A DNA stretch of 64,000 nucleotides from Halomonas meridiana. Its GTDB lineage: Bacteria > Pseudomonadota > Gammaproteobacteria > Pseudomonadales > Halomonadaceae. Location: contig NZ_CP024621.1 of the NCBI RefSeq assembly GCF_009846525.1, positions 1,054,001 to 1,118,000 of the forward strand, read 5' to 3'. Of this stretch, positions 1 through 9,146 are shown piece by piece (position 1 is the first letter of the stretch; each line of letters starts with the position of its first letter). The translations under genes were made by a program, and so were the position numbers. The notes beneath the pieces were generated by a model. The model had not been told where the DNA came from, made no database searches, and saw only the letters and a list, made by a program, of their open reading frames with translations.

Positions 1-2
1 TC

Positions 3-476
3 GGCTCCCGCGTGGATACCGGCACCAGCACCGTGCAGGCCTCGGCGACCTTTGCCAATCCCGATGGCGCGGTACTGCCCGGCCAATTCGTACGCGTGCG
101 CATCGAAGGTTTGAAACGCTTCGACGTACTGGCCGTGCCGGAAATTGCCGTGACCCAAGGTCTGATGGGCCCGCTGGTCTACGTGCTGGATGACGAGAAC
201 AAAGCTCGCGAACGCACCGTTCAGTTAGGCGAAGTCGCAGGCCCCTGGCAAATCATCCGCAATGGCTTGGAGCCAGGTGACCGCGTTGTCGTCGGCGATC
301 CGGCTGGCTTGGAGGCGGGCGTCGTGATCGACCCTCAGTCGTTTAGTGGCGACGCTGCTGACCTCGTGGAAGAGACCGAGCAAGAAGAAGCCCAGGAAGA
401 AGCGGAAGCCGCCGACGCGATGCAACAAGCCGACGGCGCACAACCCGCTGCTGAAGGGGAAGAGGGCGCGCAATAA
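3..476 (+). CDS. RND efflux membrane-fusion (periplasmic adaptor) protein, C-terminal part
   Basis: This is the 3' end of a gene that starts before the window; the frame is already open at base 3. The visible 158 residues match the membrane-proximal part of AcrA/MexA-type adaptors (a stretch like FANPDGAVLPGQFVRVRIEG, then a beta-barrel with GEVAGPWQIIRNGLEPGDRVV). The adaptor links the inner-membrane transporter encoded next to an outer-membrane channel. It ends in a long Glu/Ala/Gln-rich acidic tail of about 35 residues, longer than usual for the family and consistent with a halophilic periplasm. Its stop TAA shares one base with the transporter ATG, so the two are translationally coupled. 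Family call is firm; substrate is unknown. Confidence 0.9.
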   Translation, partial: GSRVDTGTSTVQASATFANPDGAVLPGQFVRVRIEGLKRFDVLAVPEIAVTQGLMGPLVYVLDDENKARERTVQLGEVAGPWQIIRNGLEPGDRVVVGDPAGLEAGVVIDPQSFSGDAADLVEETEQEEAQEEAEAADAMQQADGAQPAAEGEEGAQ

Positions 477-3400
477 TGAATTTCTCTAACTTCTTTATCA
501 GCCGCCCGATTTTTGCCACGGTACTGGCAATTATCGTCACGCTGGTAGGTGTGATGGCCATGCGAGTGCTGCCGATCGAGCAGTACCCTAGCGTGGTGCC
601 GCCCACGGTATCGGTTCAGGCCCAGTTCCCAGGGGCGGATGCCGAAACCGTGGCACAGACGGTCGCTGCGCCGCTGGCCGAGGCGATTAACGGCGTCGAG
701 GACATGCTCTACATGACCTCCAACAGCGCCGATAATGGCACCATGAGCCTGAGCGTGGCGTTCAACATCGGCACGGATGGCGACATCAATACGATCAACG
801 TCAATAACCGTGTTCAGGGGGCACTATCGCAGCTGCCCGAGGCCGTCCAGTCTCAGGGAGTGACCGTCGAGCTGCGGTCAGACTCGATCCTGATGCTGGT
901 GGCCTTGACCTCCCAGAGCGGTGATTATGACAAGATCTATATGCAGAACTACGCTACGCTCAATATTCTCGATGAGCTGCGCCAAGTGCCTGGGGTGGGT
1001 AACGCCGAGGTACTTGGCGGTGGCGAGTTTGCCATGCGTATCTGGATGGACCCTGACAAGCTAGCGCAGTACGACCTTACGCCTAGCGAAGTGGCCAGTG
1101 CCATTCGTGCTCAGAACACCGAAATCCCCGCCGGTAACTTGGCCGCGACGCCACAAAGCGAGCCGCGCGCCTATACCTATACGATTACCGCCGGTGGACG
1201 TCTCACGAGCACTGACGACTTCCGCGAAATCTTCCTGCGTACCAACCCCGATGGCTCATCGCTGCGTCTGGAAGACGTCGCACGGATCGAGCTGGGTGCC
1301 TCCTTTTATGGTGTCGATGCGCGTTTGAACGGCGATGCCATGACGCCGATCATTATCAACCAGCAGCCGGGGGCCAACGCGCTGGAAACCGCGGATGCGG
1401 TGCGCGCTACCATGGAGGAGTTGTCCGGGCGTTTCCCGCCGGGCCTGGAGTACGTAACTCCGTATGATACGACGCTGTTCATCGATGCCTCGGTCGAAAC
1501 GGTCATCAAGACGTTCATCGAAGCGTTCCTGATCGTTATCGTAATTCTGTTTATCTTCCTGCAGAACTGGCGCTTTACCGTCATCGCCATGTCGGTGGTG
1601 CCGGTATCGGTGATCGGTACCTTCGCAGGCTTCTATCTATTCGATTTCTCGATCAACCTGCTGACGCTATTCGCGTTGGTGTTGTCGATAGGTATCGTGG
1701 TGGATGACGCGATACTGGTGGTCGAAAACGTCGAGCGGGTCATTAGCGAAGAGGACGATATCAGCGTTCGTGACGCGACGATCCGCGCTATGAAGGAAGT
1801 GGGCGGGCCGGTTATCGCCACGTCACTGATCATGGCGGCGGTCTTCGTGCCGGTGGCTTTCCTGGGCGGGTTTACCGGGCAGATCTATCAGCAGTTTGCG
1901 ATCACCGTGGCCATTTCGGTAGCGCTGTCGGCGTTGATGGCGTTGACCTTTACCCCAGCCCTGTCGGCGATCTTCATCAAGCACAACTTGCACCATTCCA
2001 AGCAGTCGGCCTTTAGGCGTGCCATCAGCACGCCACTGCGTCTGTTCGACCGCTTCTTTGCCGGTTTTACCGCCGTGTACATGTGGTTCGTCAAGAAGCT
2101 GGTGCGCTTCTGGGTGCTGGCGTTGGCGCTCACCGTGGCAGTGGGCGCGGGCTCCTATTGGCTCTACGCCAACACGCCCTCGACACTGGTGCCCGAGACC
2201 GACCAGGGGATCGTGCTGGCGAGTATCTCCTTGCCGGATGCTGCCTCGCTGAGCCGTACCCAGGCATACATGGCGGAGCTGAGCGAGCAGATCGAAGCGA
2301 TTCCAGGGGTCGAGTACTCTTCTGCGGTGGCGGGCTATGACATTCTGTCCAGCGCGGTGAATACCGCACGCGGCATCATGTTCATCAACATGAAGCCATG
2401 GGCGGAGCGTGAGCTCACTGCCAATGAGCTGGTTGGCCGCATCATGCAGCTGGGTGCCAGTATCGATGGCGGTTCGGCGATGGCCTTCAACGTGCCGCCG
2501 ATCATGGGACTGTCTACCACCGGTGGTTTCACCGGTTACCTGCAGTCGTTCGACGGGGCGTCTACTCGGGAACTGTATGAAGCCTCGCTGCAAATCATGC
2601 AGGCCGCGAACCAGCACCCTGTATTGAACCGAGTGTTCACGACGTTCAACGTAAACGTGCCCTCGTACCGGGCGGAGATCGACCAGCAAAAAGCGCTCAG
2701 CTACGGCGTCGCGCTTGAGAATATCAATTCGGCGCTGGCGAACACCTTTGGTAACGGGTTCGTGAACTACTTCAGCTACCAAAACCGTAACTTCCAGGTG
2801 TACTTGCAGAACGAAGACGAGTTCCGTAAAACGCCGGAAGACGTCAACAACGTCTACGTGCGCGGCGGTAATGGCGAGCGTATCCCGCTCTCTGAGTTCG
2901 TCACCCTCGAACGCCAGACGGGGCCTGCGGTCGTGTCACGGTTTGGGGTCTACGCAGGGGCGCAGTTCCAGGGTAACCCGGCACCGGGCTACAGCTCGGC
3001 TCAGGCCATCGAAGCCATGGAAGAAGTGGTGCAGGAGACGCTGGGTGATAACTGGGGCATGGGCTGGACCGGTACGGCGTATCAGGAATCCAACCTGGGG
3101 AATACGGCAACGCTTGCGATCGTGTTCGGTATCCTGATGGTGTTCCTGATCCTAGCGGCTCAGTACGAAAGCTGGTCGTTGCCGCTGGCGGTACTGACCG
3201 CCACGCCTTTCGCATTCCTTGGCGGTATTGGGGGGATCGTGCTGCGTGGTTTGGATACCAGTGTCTACGTGCAGATCGGCATGCTAGTGGTGGTCGGTCT
3301 GGCGGCGAAGAACGCCATCCTGATCGTCGAGTTTGCCGAGCTGCAGCGTAAAGAGCTGGGTAAATCGATTCGCGAAGCGGCGATTACCGCAGCAGAACTG

Positions 3401-3664
3401 CGCTTCCGTCCGATCGTCATGACGTCGCTGGCGTTTGTCTTCGGTACTTTGCCCTTGGCCTTGGCGACCGGTGCCAGTGACGTAAGTAGTCACCACATCG
3501 GTACCACGGTCGCCGTGGGGATGGCATCCGTAGCGATTCTGGGGAGTCTGTTCATTCCCAGTTTCTACGCCATGATTGCTGCAGTATCGGATTGGCTCTA
3601 TCGCAAGCGCCATCCGAACCAGGAGCGTCAAGAGCAAGCGGAGCTCGGACACGATAAGGCGTAA
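476..3664 (+). CDS. RND multidrug efflux transporter (HAE1/AcrB family)
   Basis: Proton-driven inner-membrane exporter of hydrophobic compounds, working as a trimer with the adaptor encoded just upstream. The 1062 residues are the normal AcrB length. It begins with the typical NFFISRPIFATVLAIIVTLVG first helix, has paired periplasmic domains, and carries the TM4 proton-relay motif GIVVDDAILVVENVER near residue 405 and the matching GLAAKNAILIVEFAE near residue 945. Start overlaps the adaptor stop as TAATG. A strong terminator follows at 3686. A TetR-type regulator lies 1.9 kb downstream in opposite orientation instead of the common divergent position beside the adaptor gene. No TolC-type gene is in view. 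Confidence 0.95.
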   Translation: MNFSNFFISRPIFATVLAIIVTLVGVMAMRVLPIEQYPSVVPPTVSVQAQFPGADAETVAQTVAAPLAEAINGVEDMLYMTSNSADNGTMSLSVAFNIGTDGDINTINVNNRVQGALSQLPEAVQSQGVTVELRSDSILMLVALTSQSGDYDKIYMQNYATLNILDELRQVPGVGNAEVLGGGEFAMRIWMDPDKLAQYDLTPSEVASAIRAQNTEIPAGNLAATPQSEPRAYTYTITAGGRLTSTDDFREIFLRTNPDGSSLRLEDVARIELGASFYGVDARLNGDAMTPIIINQQPGANALETADAVRATMEELSGRFPPGLEYVTPYDTTLFIDASVETVIKTFIEAFLIVIVILFIFLQNWRFTVIAMSVVPVSVIGTFAGFYLFDFSINLLTLFALVLSIGIVVDDAILVVENVERVISEEDDISVRDATIRAMKEVGGPVIATSLIMAAVFVPVAFLGGFTGQIYQQFAITVAISVALSALMALTFTPALSAIFIKHNLHHSKQSAFRRAISTPLRLFDRFFAGFTAVYMWFVKKLVRFWVLALALTVAVGAGSYWLYANTPSTLVPETDQGIVLASISLPDAASLSRTQAYMAELSEQIEAIPGVEYSSAVAGYDILSSAVNTARGIMFINMKPWAERELTANELVGRIMQLGASIDGGSAMAFNVPPIMGLSTTGGFTGYLQSFDGASTRELYEASLQIMQAANQHPVLNRVFTTFNVNVPSYRAEIDQQKALSYGVALENINSALANTFGNGFVNYFSYQNRNFQVYLQNEDEFRKTPEDVNNVYVRGGNGERIPLSEFVTLERQTGPAVVSRFGVYAGAQFQGNPAPGYSSAQAIEAMEEVVQETLGDNWGMGWTGTAYQESNLGNTATLAIVFGILMVFLILAAQYESWSLPLAVLTATPFAFLGGIGGIVLRGLDTSVYVQIGMLVVVGLAAKNAILIVEFAELQRKELGKSIREAAITAAELRFRPIVMTSLAFVFGTLPLALATGASDVSSHHIGTTVAVGMASVAILGSLFIPSFYAMIAAVSDWLYRKRHPNQERQEQAELGHDKA

Positions 3665-3685
3665 CCTATCTGGCCAGGCCTACCA

Positions 3686-3717
3686 CGGGCGCCCCTTTAC
3701 GGGGCGCCCGTTTTTTT
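3686..3717 (+). terminator. Rho-independent terminator of the RND operon
   Basis: A perfect 10-bp stem (CGGGCGCCCC, loop TTTAC, GGGGCGCCCG) followed by seven T, 22 bases after the transporter stop codon. Confidence 0.95.
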
Positions 3718-3879
3718 GCCAGCGTTATGATGCGGGTCAAATCTGCCGCTTCATAAGCGATTAAGATGAGCTACGCTAGTAGTGACCACCGTTTTCAGCT
3801 TGTACTAATAAACGCCAATAAATAGAGCTTGGGTCAGGCGAAAACAAGACTGGGCAACGCGCTCAGAGGAGAACACGCC

Positions 3880-4554
3880 ATGCAAACGCTTATCTCTGCT
3901 GCTCTGCAGTTTCCTACCATCGTTTTTACCTTTTTATTAGCGCTCATTGCGCTCTATTGGCTGATGGTGCTCATTCGGCTAGCGCCGTTGGAGCTATTCG
4001 AACGCGACAGCTTGCGCGATGATCACATGGCCAGCACGCTCGTTTCGCTAGGGTTTGCTGGCGTGCCCGCCACGCTAGCGCTCAGCGTCTTAGTGCTCTT
4101 TGCTGGGGCGCTGTCGCTTGCCGTTGAGCTCCTGGCCCTGCGCTGGATGGCGCTGGGCATGCTTAGGGTGCCGGTGGGGGTACTGGTGGTGTGGGCTGCG
4201 CTCGCGGTGGCTTCTCCCATGGCCGCCGCTGTATGCCATGTGTTGCAGCGTGGGCTGCACCGTTATCAACCCTTCAAACGCCGCTGCCTGCTGGGCGCTA
4301 CCGTCGTGGTGGCAGAGCGCCAAAACGATGAATCTGCCAGCGCTACGCTGCTCAATGAGCCCAGCAGTACGGTCAAATTGCACTGCAAAGCCGGGGACTG
4401 CCCGCAGCCAGGGGAGCGCCGTGTGCTGGTGAAATATCTTGCTGAGGAGGGTGCGTACCGAAGCGTTTTAGAGCAGCACTACTTGGACACGCGCGTGCGT
4501 ATCAATAAGCTTCGTTTGCAGCACAAGCATCACCCTAACGGCTACTCTACCTGA
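3880..4554 (+). CDS. Membrane protein of unknown function (possibly YqiJ/NfeD-like)
   Basis: I do not recognise this 224-residue protein with certainty. It has hydrophobic segments at about residues 7-30, 55-80 and 85-112, then a soluble basic C-terminal domain with beta-rich character (GATVVVAERQ, GERRVLVKYL) that resembles the small OB-fold domain found in YqiJ/NfeD-like membrane proteins. The start was chosen at 3880 because AGAGGAG lies eight bases upstream; a longer frame begins at 3829 but has no such site. It stands alone between the RND terminator and a convergent hydrolase gene. Two-domain layout is seen; function is not known. Confidence 0.7.
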   Translation: MQTLISAALQFPTIVFTFLLALIALYWLMVLIRLAPLELFERDSLRDDHMASTLVSLGFAGVPATLALSVLVLFAGALSLAVELLALRWMALGMLRVPVGVLVVWAALAVASPMAAAVCHVLQRGLHRYQPFKRRCLLGATVVVAERQNDESASATLLNEPSSTVKLHCKAGDCPQPGERRVLVKYLAEEGAYRSVLEQHYLDTRVRINKLRLQHKHHPNGYST

Positions 4555-4566
4555 CTTCTGTTTGGG

Positions 4567-5493
4567 TTAATGAAACCAGCGCCGCCACTGCTTCGTCAGC
4601 CAACTCAGTAATGAGGACGAAACGGCGGTGCTGGGGGCCGCTGCGCGATGTGCACGTGCCGGTTCGTTGAGGAAGTGGCGAATGGGCGTAACCTGCTCAG
4701 GCGTATTGAGCATCGGCGCGTGACCACAGCCCGCTGCGGTCAACGTCGTCAACGTAGGCTGTGCCTCCGCCATCTTGGGAAGCGTCTCGGCGTCGAGCAG
4801 GGTCGATGTCTCCCCTCGAATCACCATGATCGGGCAGCGTATATTGGCCCAGTCCGCCCAGGTGTCCCTGGGCGTGTCGTGGATAAACTGCTCGCCGATG
4901 CGTGGGTCGAAGTGGTAGGTCCAACTGCCATCGGGCAGGCGGCGGGCACTATGAAGGGCAAGCTCTCGCCACTCCTCGGCGCGAGTAATGCCGAAGCTAG
5001 CGTAATGCTTGGTGAGTTCCGCTTTTAAGTCGGCAAAGTTGTTGAACCGATGCGTCACGCCAAAGTAGCTCGACAGAGCGATCAATCCCTCTTTGTTCAA
5101 TTCTGGCCCTACGTCGTTGAGGATCAACCGTGAAATACGCGCGCGATGCTGCTCGTTAGCCGCGATGAGTATCCCTAACAGGCCGCCCATCGACGTGCCG
5201 AGCCAGTCCACCTGTTCGAGCTGATAGTGATCCAGTAGTGCGATCGCGATGGTGAGGTAGTGACTGTAGAGATAGTCGTGAGCGGGAAACAGCGACCAGC
5301 TCGATAACCCTCGTCCGGGGGTATCGGGCGCGAGGATTCGCCATTCACTGCCCAGCTCTCTTGCCAGCGCAGCAAAGTCGCCGCCGTGACGGGCAAGCCC
5401 GTGCCAGGCGATCAACGTGCGTGGTGCATCTGGGTTCCAGATACGAACGGCAATGTCCAGTTCGCGCACGCGAACAAACTCTAACGCATCCAT
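4567..5493 (-). CDS. Alpha/beta-fold hydrolase
   Basis: A cytoplasmic serine hydrolase of 308 residues. The oxyanion HG motif (IAWHGLARHGGDF, residues 28-40), the nucleophile elbow GTSMGG with Ser101, and a C-terminal histidine in GCGHAPMLNTPEQV make the usual triad order; an acidic partner is likely in the strand before the His. The last 35 residues (Ala/Ser-rich, ending WLTKQWRRWFH) go beyond the fold and may contact membrane. Similar proteins act on esters, lactones or C-C bonds, so the substrate cannot be named. It converges with the upstream membrane-protein gene, and a 70-base gap separates its start from the TetR gene's 3' end; both run leftward. Confidence 0.9.
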   Translation of the reverse strand: MDALEFVRVRELDIAVRIWNPDAPRTLIAWHGLARHGGDFAALARELGSEWRILAPDTPGRGLSSWSLFPAHDYLYSHYLTIAIALLDHYQLEQVDWLGTSMGGLLGILIAANEQHRARISRLILNDVGPELNKEGLIALSSYFGVTHRFNNFADLKAELTKHYASFGITRAEEWRELALHSARRLPDGSWTYHFDPRIGEQFIHDTPRDTWADWANIRCPIMVIRGETSTLLDAETLPKMAEAQPTLTTLTAAGCGHAPMLNTPEQVTPIRHFLNEPARAHRAAAPSTAVSSSLLSWLTKQWRRWFH

Positions 5494-5563
5494 ACGGGGT
5501 ACCTGTCAAAACGGATACGCTCAGTATAGTCCGCTATGCTGCAGTGCAATAGGGAGAGTCAGC

Positions 5564-6175
5564 TCAGCGGTGTAGCATGGCCATCAGGGCATCGATCAAT
5601 TCGCCGCCTCGTTCGCGAAGCGAAAAGGCATCCGGGTTGCGCAGCCAGTCGTGGAACAGGCCGCCCAGCGTGGACTGCATGAGCCGCGTGGCCACCTCCG
5701 GCGTGACATCGTCGCGTAAAAGCTGTTGCTGTTGAGCGAGCTGAAACACCACGAGCATCTCGTCGAAGCACTCTTCCGCAATTTCGTCCTGCATTTCGAT
5801 GGGATTGATATCACTAAAGAATTCACAGCGATGCAGCAAAATGGAAAGAATGCGCTGGTGGGAGGGCTGCTCCAAACGGTTCAACCCCGCGTGGCAGGCA
5901 AGACGAATGGCATCGAGCGGCGATACGGTTGGGTCGGCGTTATTGACCTCTTCCATCAGCGACTGGAACGGCATGCGCACTCGCTGCACCAGGGCCATGA
6001 ACAGGTCGCCTTTGTTCTTGAAGTGCCAATAAACGGCGCCTCGGGTAAGGCCAGCATGGCGAGCGATTTGCTCTAACGACGTGCGTGCAACGCCTTTTGC
6101 GAAAAACACCTCTTCAGCAGCATCCAACAGCGCTTCGCGAGTTGCAGCAGCCTCCGCTTTGGTTTTTCTTGCCAT
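5564..6175 (-). CDS. TetR/AcrR-family transcriptional repressor
   Basis: 203 residues with an N-terminal helix-turn-helix (TSLEQIARHAGLTRGAVYWHFKNKGDLF, given here only by position, residues about 32-59) and an all-helical ligand-binding C-terminus. The HTH is very close in type to AcrR/TtgR/MtrR regulators, which repress RND pumps and are released by toxic substrates. The pump operon 1.9 kb away is therefore the natural target, though the gene is not in the usual divergent position next to the adaptor. The intergenic region upstream holds a 7-bp inverted repeat that could be its own operator. Regulatory target is inference. Confidence 0.9.
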   Translation of the reverse strand: MARKTKAEAAATREALLDAAEEVFFAKGVARTSLEQIARHAGLTRGAVYWHFKNKGDLFMALVQRVRMPFQSLMEEVNNADPTVSPLDAIRLACHAGLNRLEQPSHQRILSILLHRCEFFSDINPIEMQDEIAEECFDEMLVVFQLAQQQQLLRDDVTPEVATRLMQSTLGGLFHDWLRNPDAFSLRERGGELIDALMAMLHR

Positions 6176-6268
6176 GAAACCATTACCTCAATATCGACAC
6201 AGAATGGCGCTATTTTATCTGATGTGACGGCTTTTTTACATTCAAAACTGTATGGATAGCGGGTTAAG

Positions 6269-6288
6269 TTGATAATGTAGGTTATCAA
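6269..6288. promoter_or_regulatory. Inverted repeat between tetR-type gene and desuccinylase-family gene
   Basis: TTGATAA, spacer TGTAGG, TTATCAA: a perfect 7-bp dyad in the 230-base divergent intergenic region 6176-6406. Its size and place suit a TetR-type dimer operator controlling one or both genes. Binding is inference. Confidence 0.4.
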
Positions 6289-6406
6289 GCGCGTTACTTG
6301 ATGCTGAAAAGCGTATAAGATCGATTTAGAAACGCTGTTTTAAAACCCTGAGGCACCGTGTTTTGGCGTGTCAGGCTCTGTCTCAACGTACGTGTAAGGA
6401 ATGGCA

Positions 6407-7438
6407 ATGGCGCGAGCACCTTTCTCTCTAGCTGGGCATACTGTGATGCCTGGGCAACGTTTACAGATCGACGTGCCGGTGGCGCGCCTTTATACCCATA
6501 CGCCGCTGCATATTCCGGTCGAAGTGGTCCACGGCCGCAAAGAGGGGCCGGTGATGCTGGTCTGCGGCGGCATCCATGGCGATGAAATCAACGGTGTTGA
6601 AATTGTACGTCGTTTGCTGCGCTCGAAAGCGATCAATAGTCTGCGCGGTACGCTAATTGCGGTGCCGGTGGTCAACGTATTCGGCTTTTTACAGCAAACC
6701 CGCTACCTGCCAGATCGACGTGATTTAAACCGCTGCTTTCCGGGCAGTGAAAAGGGCTCGCTGGGTGGCCGAATTGCGGCGCTGTTCCGGGAGGAGATCG
6801 TCGATCATGCCACCCATATCATCGATTTGCATACGGGGGCCATTCACCGCACTAACTTGCCGCAAATCCGTGCACAGTTGAGTGCGGGCAGCGAAACCGA
6901 GCGTATGGCCGACGCTTTTGGCGCGCCGGTCATTTTGAACGCGGAACTGCGCGAAGGCAGCCTGCGCCACTACGCCCAAAGCCGCGGTATTCCGGTACTC
7001 ACCTATGAGGCTGGTGAAGCGTTGCGCTTCGATGAGTGGGCTATCGCCCCTGGCGTGCAGGGCGTTCTGCGCGTTATGCGCCGGTTGGGCATGCTGACAG
7101 GCGAGCAGCGCCGCCGAGCACCGGCCCCGGCGGAGCTGGCCAATGGCTCAAGCTGGGCGCGTGCGCCCATCGATGGCATCCTGCGCCCCAAAGTGCGCCT
7201 GGGGGCACGGGTGGCCAAGGGCGAAGTGCTGGGCAAGGTAGCGGACCCGTTCGGTAACGACGAAGATGAAGTACGTTCCATGGCCGATGGTATCGTCATC
7301 GGCATGAGCCGCTTGCCGCTTGCCAACGAAGGGGAAGCGCTCTACCACATCGCCCGCTTCGACGAAATCGAAGAGGCCGAAACGGCGATCGAGAGTTTTC
7401 AATCCAGCCTAACGCCTCCGCCAGACGCAATGTATTAA
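6407..7438 (+). CDS. Succinylglutamate desuccinylase/aspartoacylase family zinc hydrolase
   Basis: A 343-residue M14-like amidohydrolase. Zinc-binding GGIHGDEINGVE (about residues 56-67) supplies His and Glu, and IIDLHTGA supplies the second His; NRCFPGS carries substrate-binding residues. The C-terminal 90 residues form a small beta domain with a biotinyl/lipoyl-like look (PIDGILRPKVRLGARVAKGEVLGKV, described here by position about 250-275), typical of the stand-alone bacterial branch. These enzymes remove an acyl group from an N-acyl amino acid, but the exact substrate is unknown. The start at 6407 was chosen because AAGGA sits six bases before it; an ATG at 6401 abuts that site and is less likely. 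Confidence 0.88.
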   Translation: MARAPFSLAGHTVMPGQRLQIDVPVARLYTHTPLHIPVEVVHGRKEGPVMLVCGGIHGDEINGVEIVRRLLRSKAINSLRGTLIAVPVVNVFGFLQQTRYLPDRRDLNRCFPGSEKGSLGGRIAALFREEIVDHATHIIDLHTGAIHRTNLPQIRAQLSAGSETERMADAFGAPVILNAELREGSLRHYAQSRGIPVLTYEAGEALRFDEWAIAPGVQGVLRVMRRLGMLTGEQRRRAPAPAELANGSSWARAPIDGILRPKVRLGARVAKGEVLGKVADPFGNDEDEVRSMADGIVIGMSRLPLANEGEALYHIARFDEIEEAETAIESFQSSLTPPPDAMY

Positions 7439-7457
7439 TAAACTTCGATAGAAAAAT

Positions 7458-7500
7458 GCTATTAGGCTAATAGCCATGCAACCAGCGCCATGGATGGCGC
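7458..7500. other. Two small hairpins between desuccinylase-family gene and catalase
   Basis: GCTATTA/TAATAGC (7458-7474) and GCGCCAT/ATGGCGC (7485-7500) lie after the 7438 stop. Neither has a T tract, so they are weak terminator candidates. The rest of the 186-base gap holds the catalase promoter region, which I cannot resolve, and AAGGAGG at its end. Confidence 0.35.
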
Positions 7501-7624
7501 GATACCGCCTTGTTGACTATACCTGTGTGGGTGCCGCCTTAGCTTACGTTAAAAAAGCAGCAGCGAGCGGTGCTTTCCAGTGGTACATACCGTGCCATGT
7601 CGAGCGTGACAAGGAGGAAGAGTA

Positions 7625-9079
7625 ATGAGCAGTGGTAGCCAGCATCCCACCACCAATGAAGCAGGTATTCCGGTATCGAGCGATGAGCATTCGCTATCGG
7701 TAGGCGCGGATGGCCCGATCGTCATGCACGATCACTACCTGATGGAGCAAATGGCGGCGTTTAACCGGGAAATGATTCCCGACCGCCAGCCCCACGCCAA
7801 AGGCAGCGGCGCGTTTGGCCACTTCGAAGTCACTCACGACGTCAGCCAATACACCAAGGCGGCCTTCCTGCAGCCAGGCACAAAGACCGATGTGCTGATC
7901 CGTTTTTCCACCGTGGCAGGCGAGAGCGGTAGTCCGGATACGTGGCGCGACCCGCGCGGCTTCTCGATTAAGTTCTACACCGAAGAAGGCAACTTCGACA
8001 TGGTGGGTAACAATACCCCCGTGTTCTTCGTGCGCGATCCCATGAAGTTCCAGCACTTCATCCACTCCCAAAAGCGCCGCGCGGATAACGGCCTGCGGGA
8101 CCACGATATGCAGTGGGATTTCTGGACGTTGGTGCCCGAGTCTGCCCACCAAGTCGCGTGGTTAATGGGCGACCGCGGTGTGCCCGCCACGTGGCGACAT
8201 ATGAACGGCTACTCCAGCCACACCTATATGTGGGTGAACGAGGAAGGTGAGCGGTTTTGGGTGAAGTATCACTTTAAAACCGATCAGGGCATTAAGTGCA
8301 TGACCCAAGAGCAGGCCGACCAGATGGCCGGTAGCGATGCGGACTACCACCGCCGGGATCTGTTCGAGGCGATCAAGCGCGGCGACTACCCGACTTGGAC
8401 GCTGCACATGCAGATCATGCCGTTTGAGGATGCCAAGACCTACCGCGTTAACCCCTTCGACCTTACCAAAGTGTGGTCGCATAAGGATTATCCGCTGATC
8501 GAAGTGGGCAAGCTGACGCTAGACCGCAATCCCACGGATTTCCATAGCGAGATCGAGCAGGCCGCGTTCGAGCCCAACAATATGGTGCCGGGCACCGGGC
8601 TTTCGCCGGATAAAATGCTGTTAGCGCGCTCCATTTCCTACGCCGACGCTCACCGTGCGCGGTTGGGGGTGAACTACAAGCATATTCCGGTCAATACGCC
8701 CAAGTGCCCCGTGCATAGCTACGGTCAGGGTGGTGCGATGCGCATTCGTCATGCCACCGACCCTGTGTACACGCCCAATAGCAAAGGCGGCCCCAAGGCC
8801 GACGGACAGCGCTATCCGGAAGACGCGGTGTGGTCGACGGATGGGCAATTCGTGCGCGCCGCGTATACGCTGCGCAAAGACGACGATGACTGGAGCCAAG
8901 CGCACGCATTAGTGCGTGAGGTGATGGACGATGCCCAGCGCGACCGTTTGGTTTCCAACGTGGTGGGGCATCTTTCCGGTGGCGTGACGGAACCGGTCTT
9001 GGAACGCGCCTTTGAGTATTGGCGCAATATTGATCAAGAAGTGGGCGAACGTATTGAGCAAGGCGTTCGCGCGCAGTAG
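7625..9079 (+). CDS. katA: Haem catalase (small-subunit, monofunctional)
   Basis: Converts hydrogen peroxide to water and oxygen in the cytoplasm. At 484 residues it has the length of the small-subunit clade. The distal His lies in [19 protein letters not shown] (about residues 57-75), the core motif [20 protein letters not shown] follows, and the proximal haem tyrosine is in [15 protein letters not shown] near residue 340. AAGGAGG lies nine bases before the ATG. It is monocistronic, with a strong bidirectional terminator between it and dusA. No OxyR gene is near. The symbol denotes the family; a paralogue name cannot be chosen from sequence alone. Confidence 0.95.
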   Translation: MSSGSQHPTTNEAGIPVSSDEHSLSVGADGPIVMHDHYLMEQMAAFNREMIPDRQPHAKGSGAFGHFEVTHDVSQYTKAAFLQPGTKTDVLIRFSTVAGESGSPDTWRDPRGFSIKFYTEEGNFDMVGNNTPVFFVRDPMKFQHFIHSQKRRADNGLRDHDMQWDFWTLVPESAHQVAWLMGDRGVPATWRHMNGYSSHTYMWVNEEGERFWVKYHFKTDQGIKCMTQEQADQMAGSDADYHRRDLFEAIKRGDYPTWTLHMQIMPFEDAKTYRVNPFDLTKVWSHKDYPLIEVGKLTLDRNPTDFHSEIEQAAFEPNNMVPGTGLSPDKMLLARSISYADAHRARLGVNYKHIPVNTPKCPVHSYGQGGAMRIRHATDPVYTPNSKGGPKADGQRYPEDAVWSTDGQFVRAAYTLRKDDDDWSQAHALVREVMDDAQRDRLVSNVVGHLSGGVTEPVLERAFEYWRNIDQEVGERIEQGVRAQ

Positions 9080-9092
9080 CCCCTCAAAAGAA

Positions 9093-9121
9093 AACGCCCA
9101 GCGATAGCATCGCTGGGCGTT
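9093..9121. terminator. Bidirectional terminator between catalase and dusA
   Basis: A perfect 13-bp stem (AACGCCCAGCGAT, loop AGC, and its complement) flanked by A-rich DNA on the left. It serves the two convergent genes ending at 9079 and 9147. Confidence 0.9.
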
Positions 9122-9146
9122 AGCTAAACCGTCAGCCCGTTAACCG

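Noticed and set aside
1823-2782. Long minus-strand ORF (319 codons) inside the RND transporter gene
   Set aside because: It is antisense to a clearly conserved gene, rich in Arg/His as expected from reversed GC-rich codons, and has no recognisable domain.
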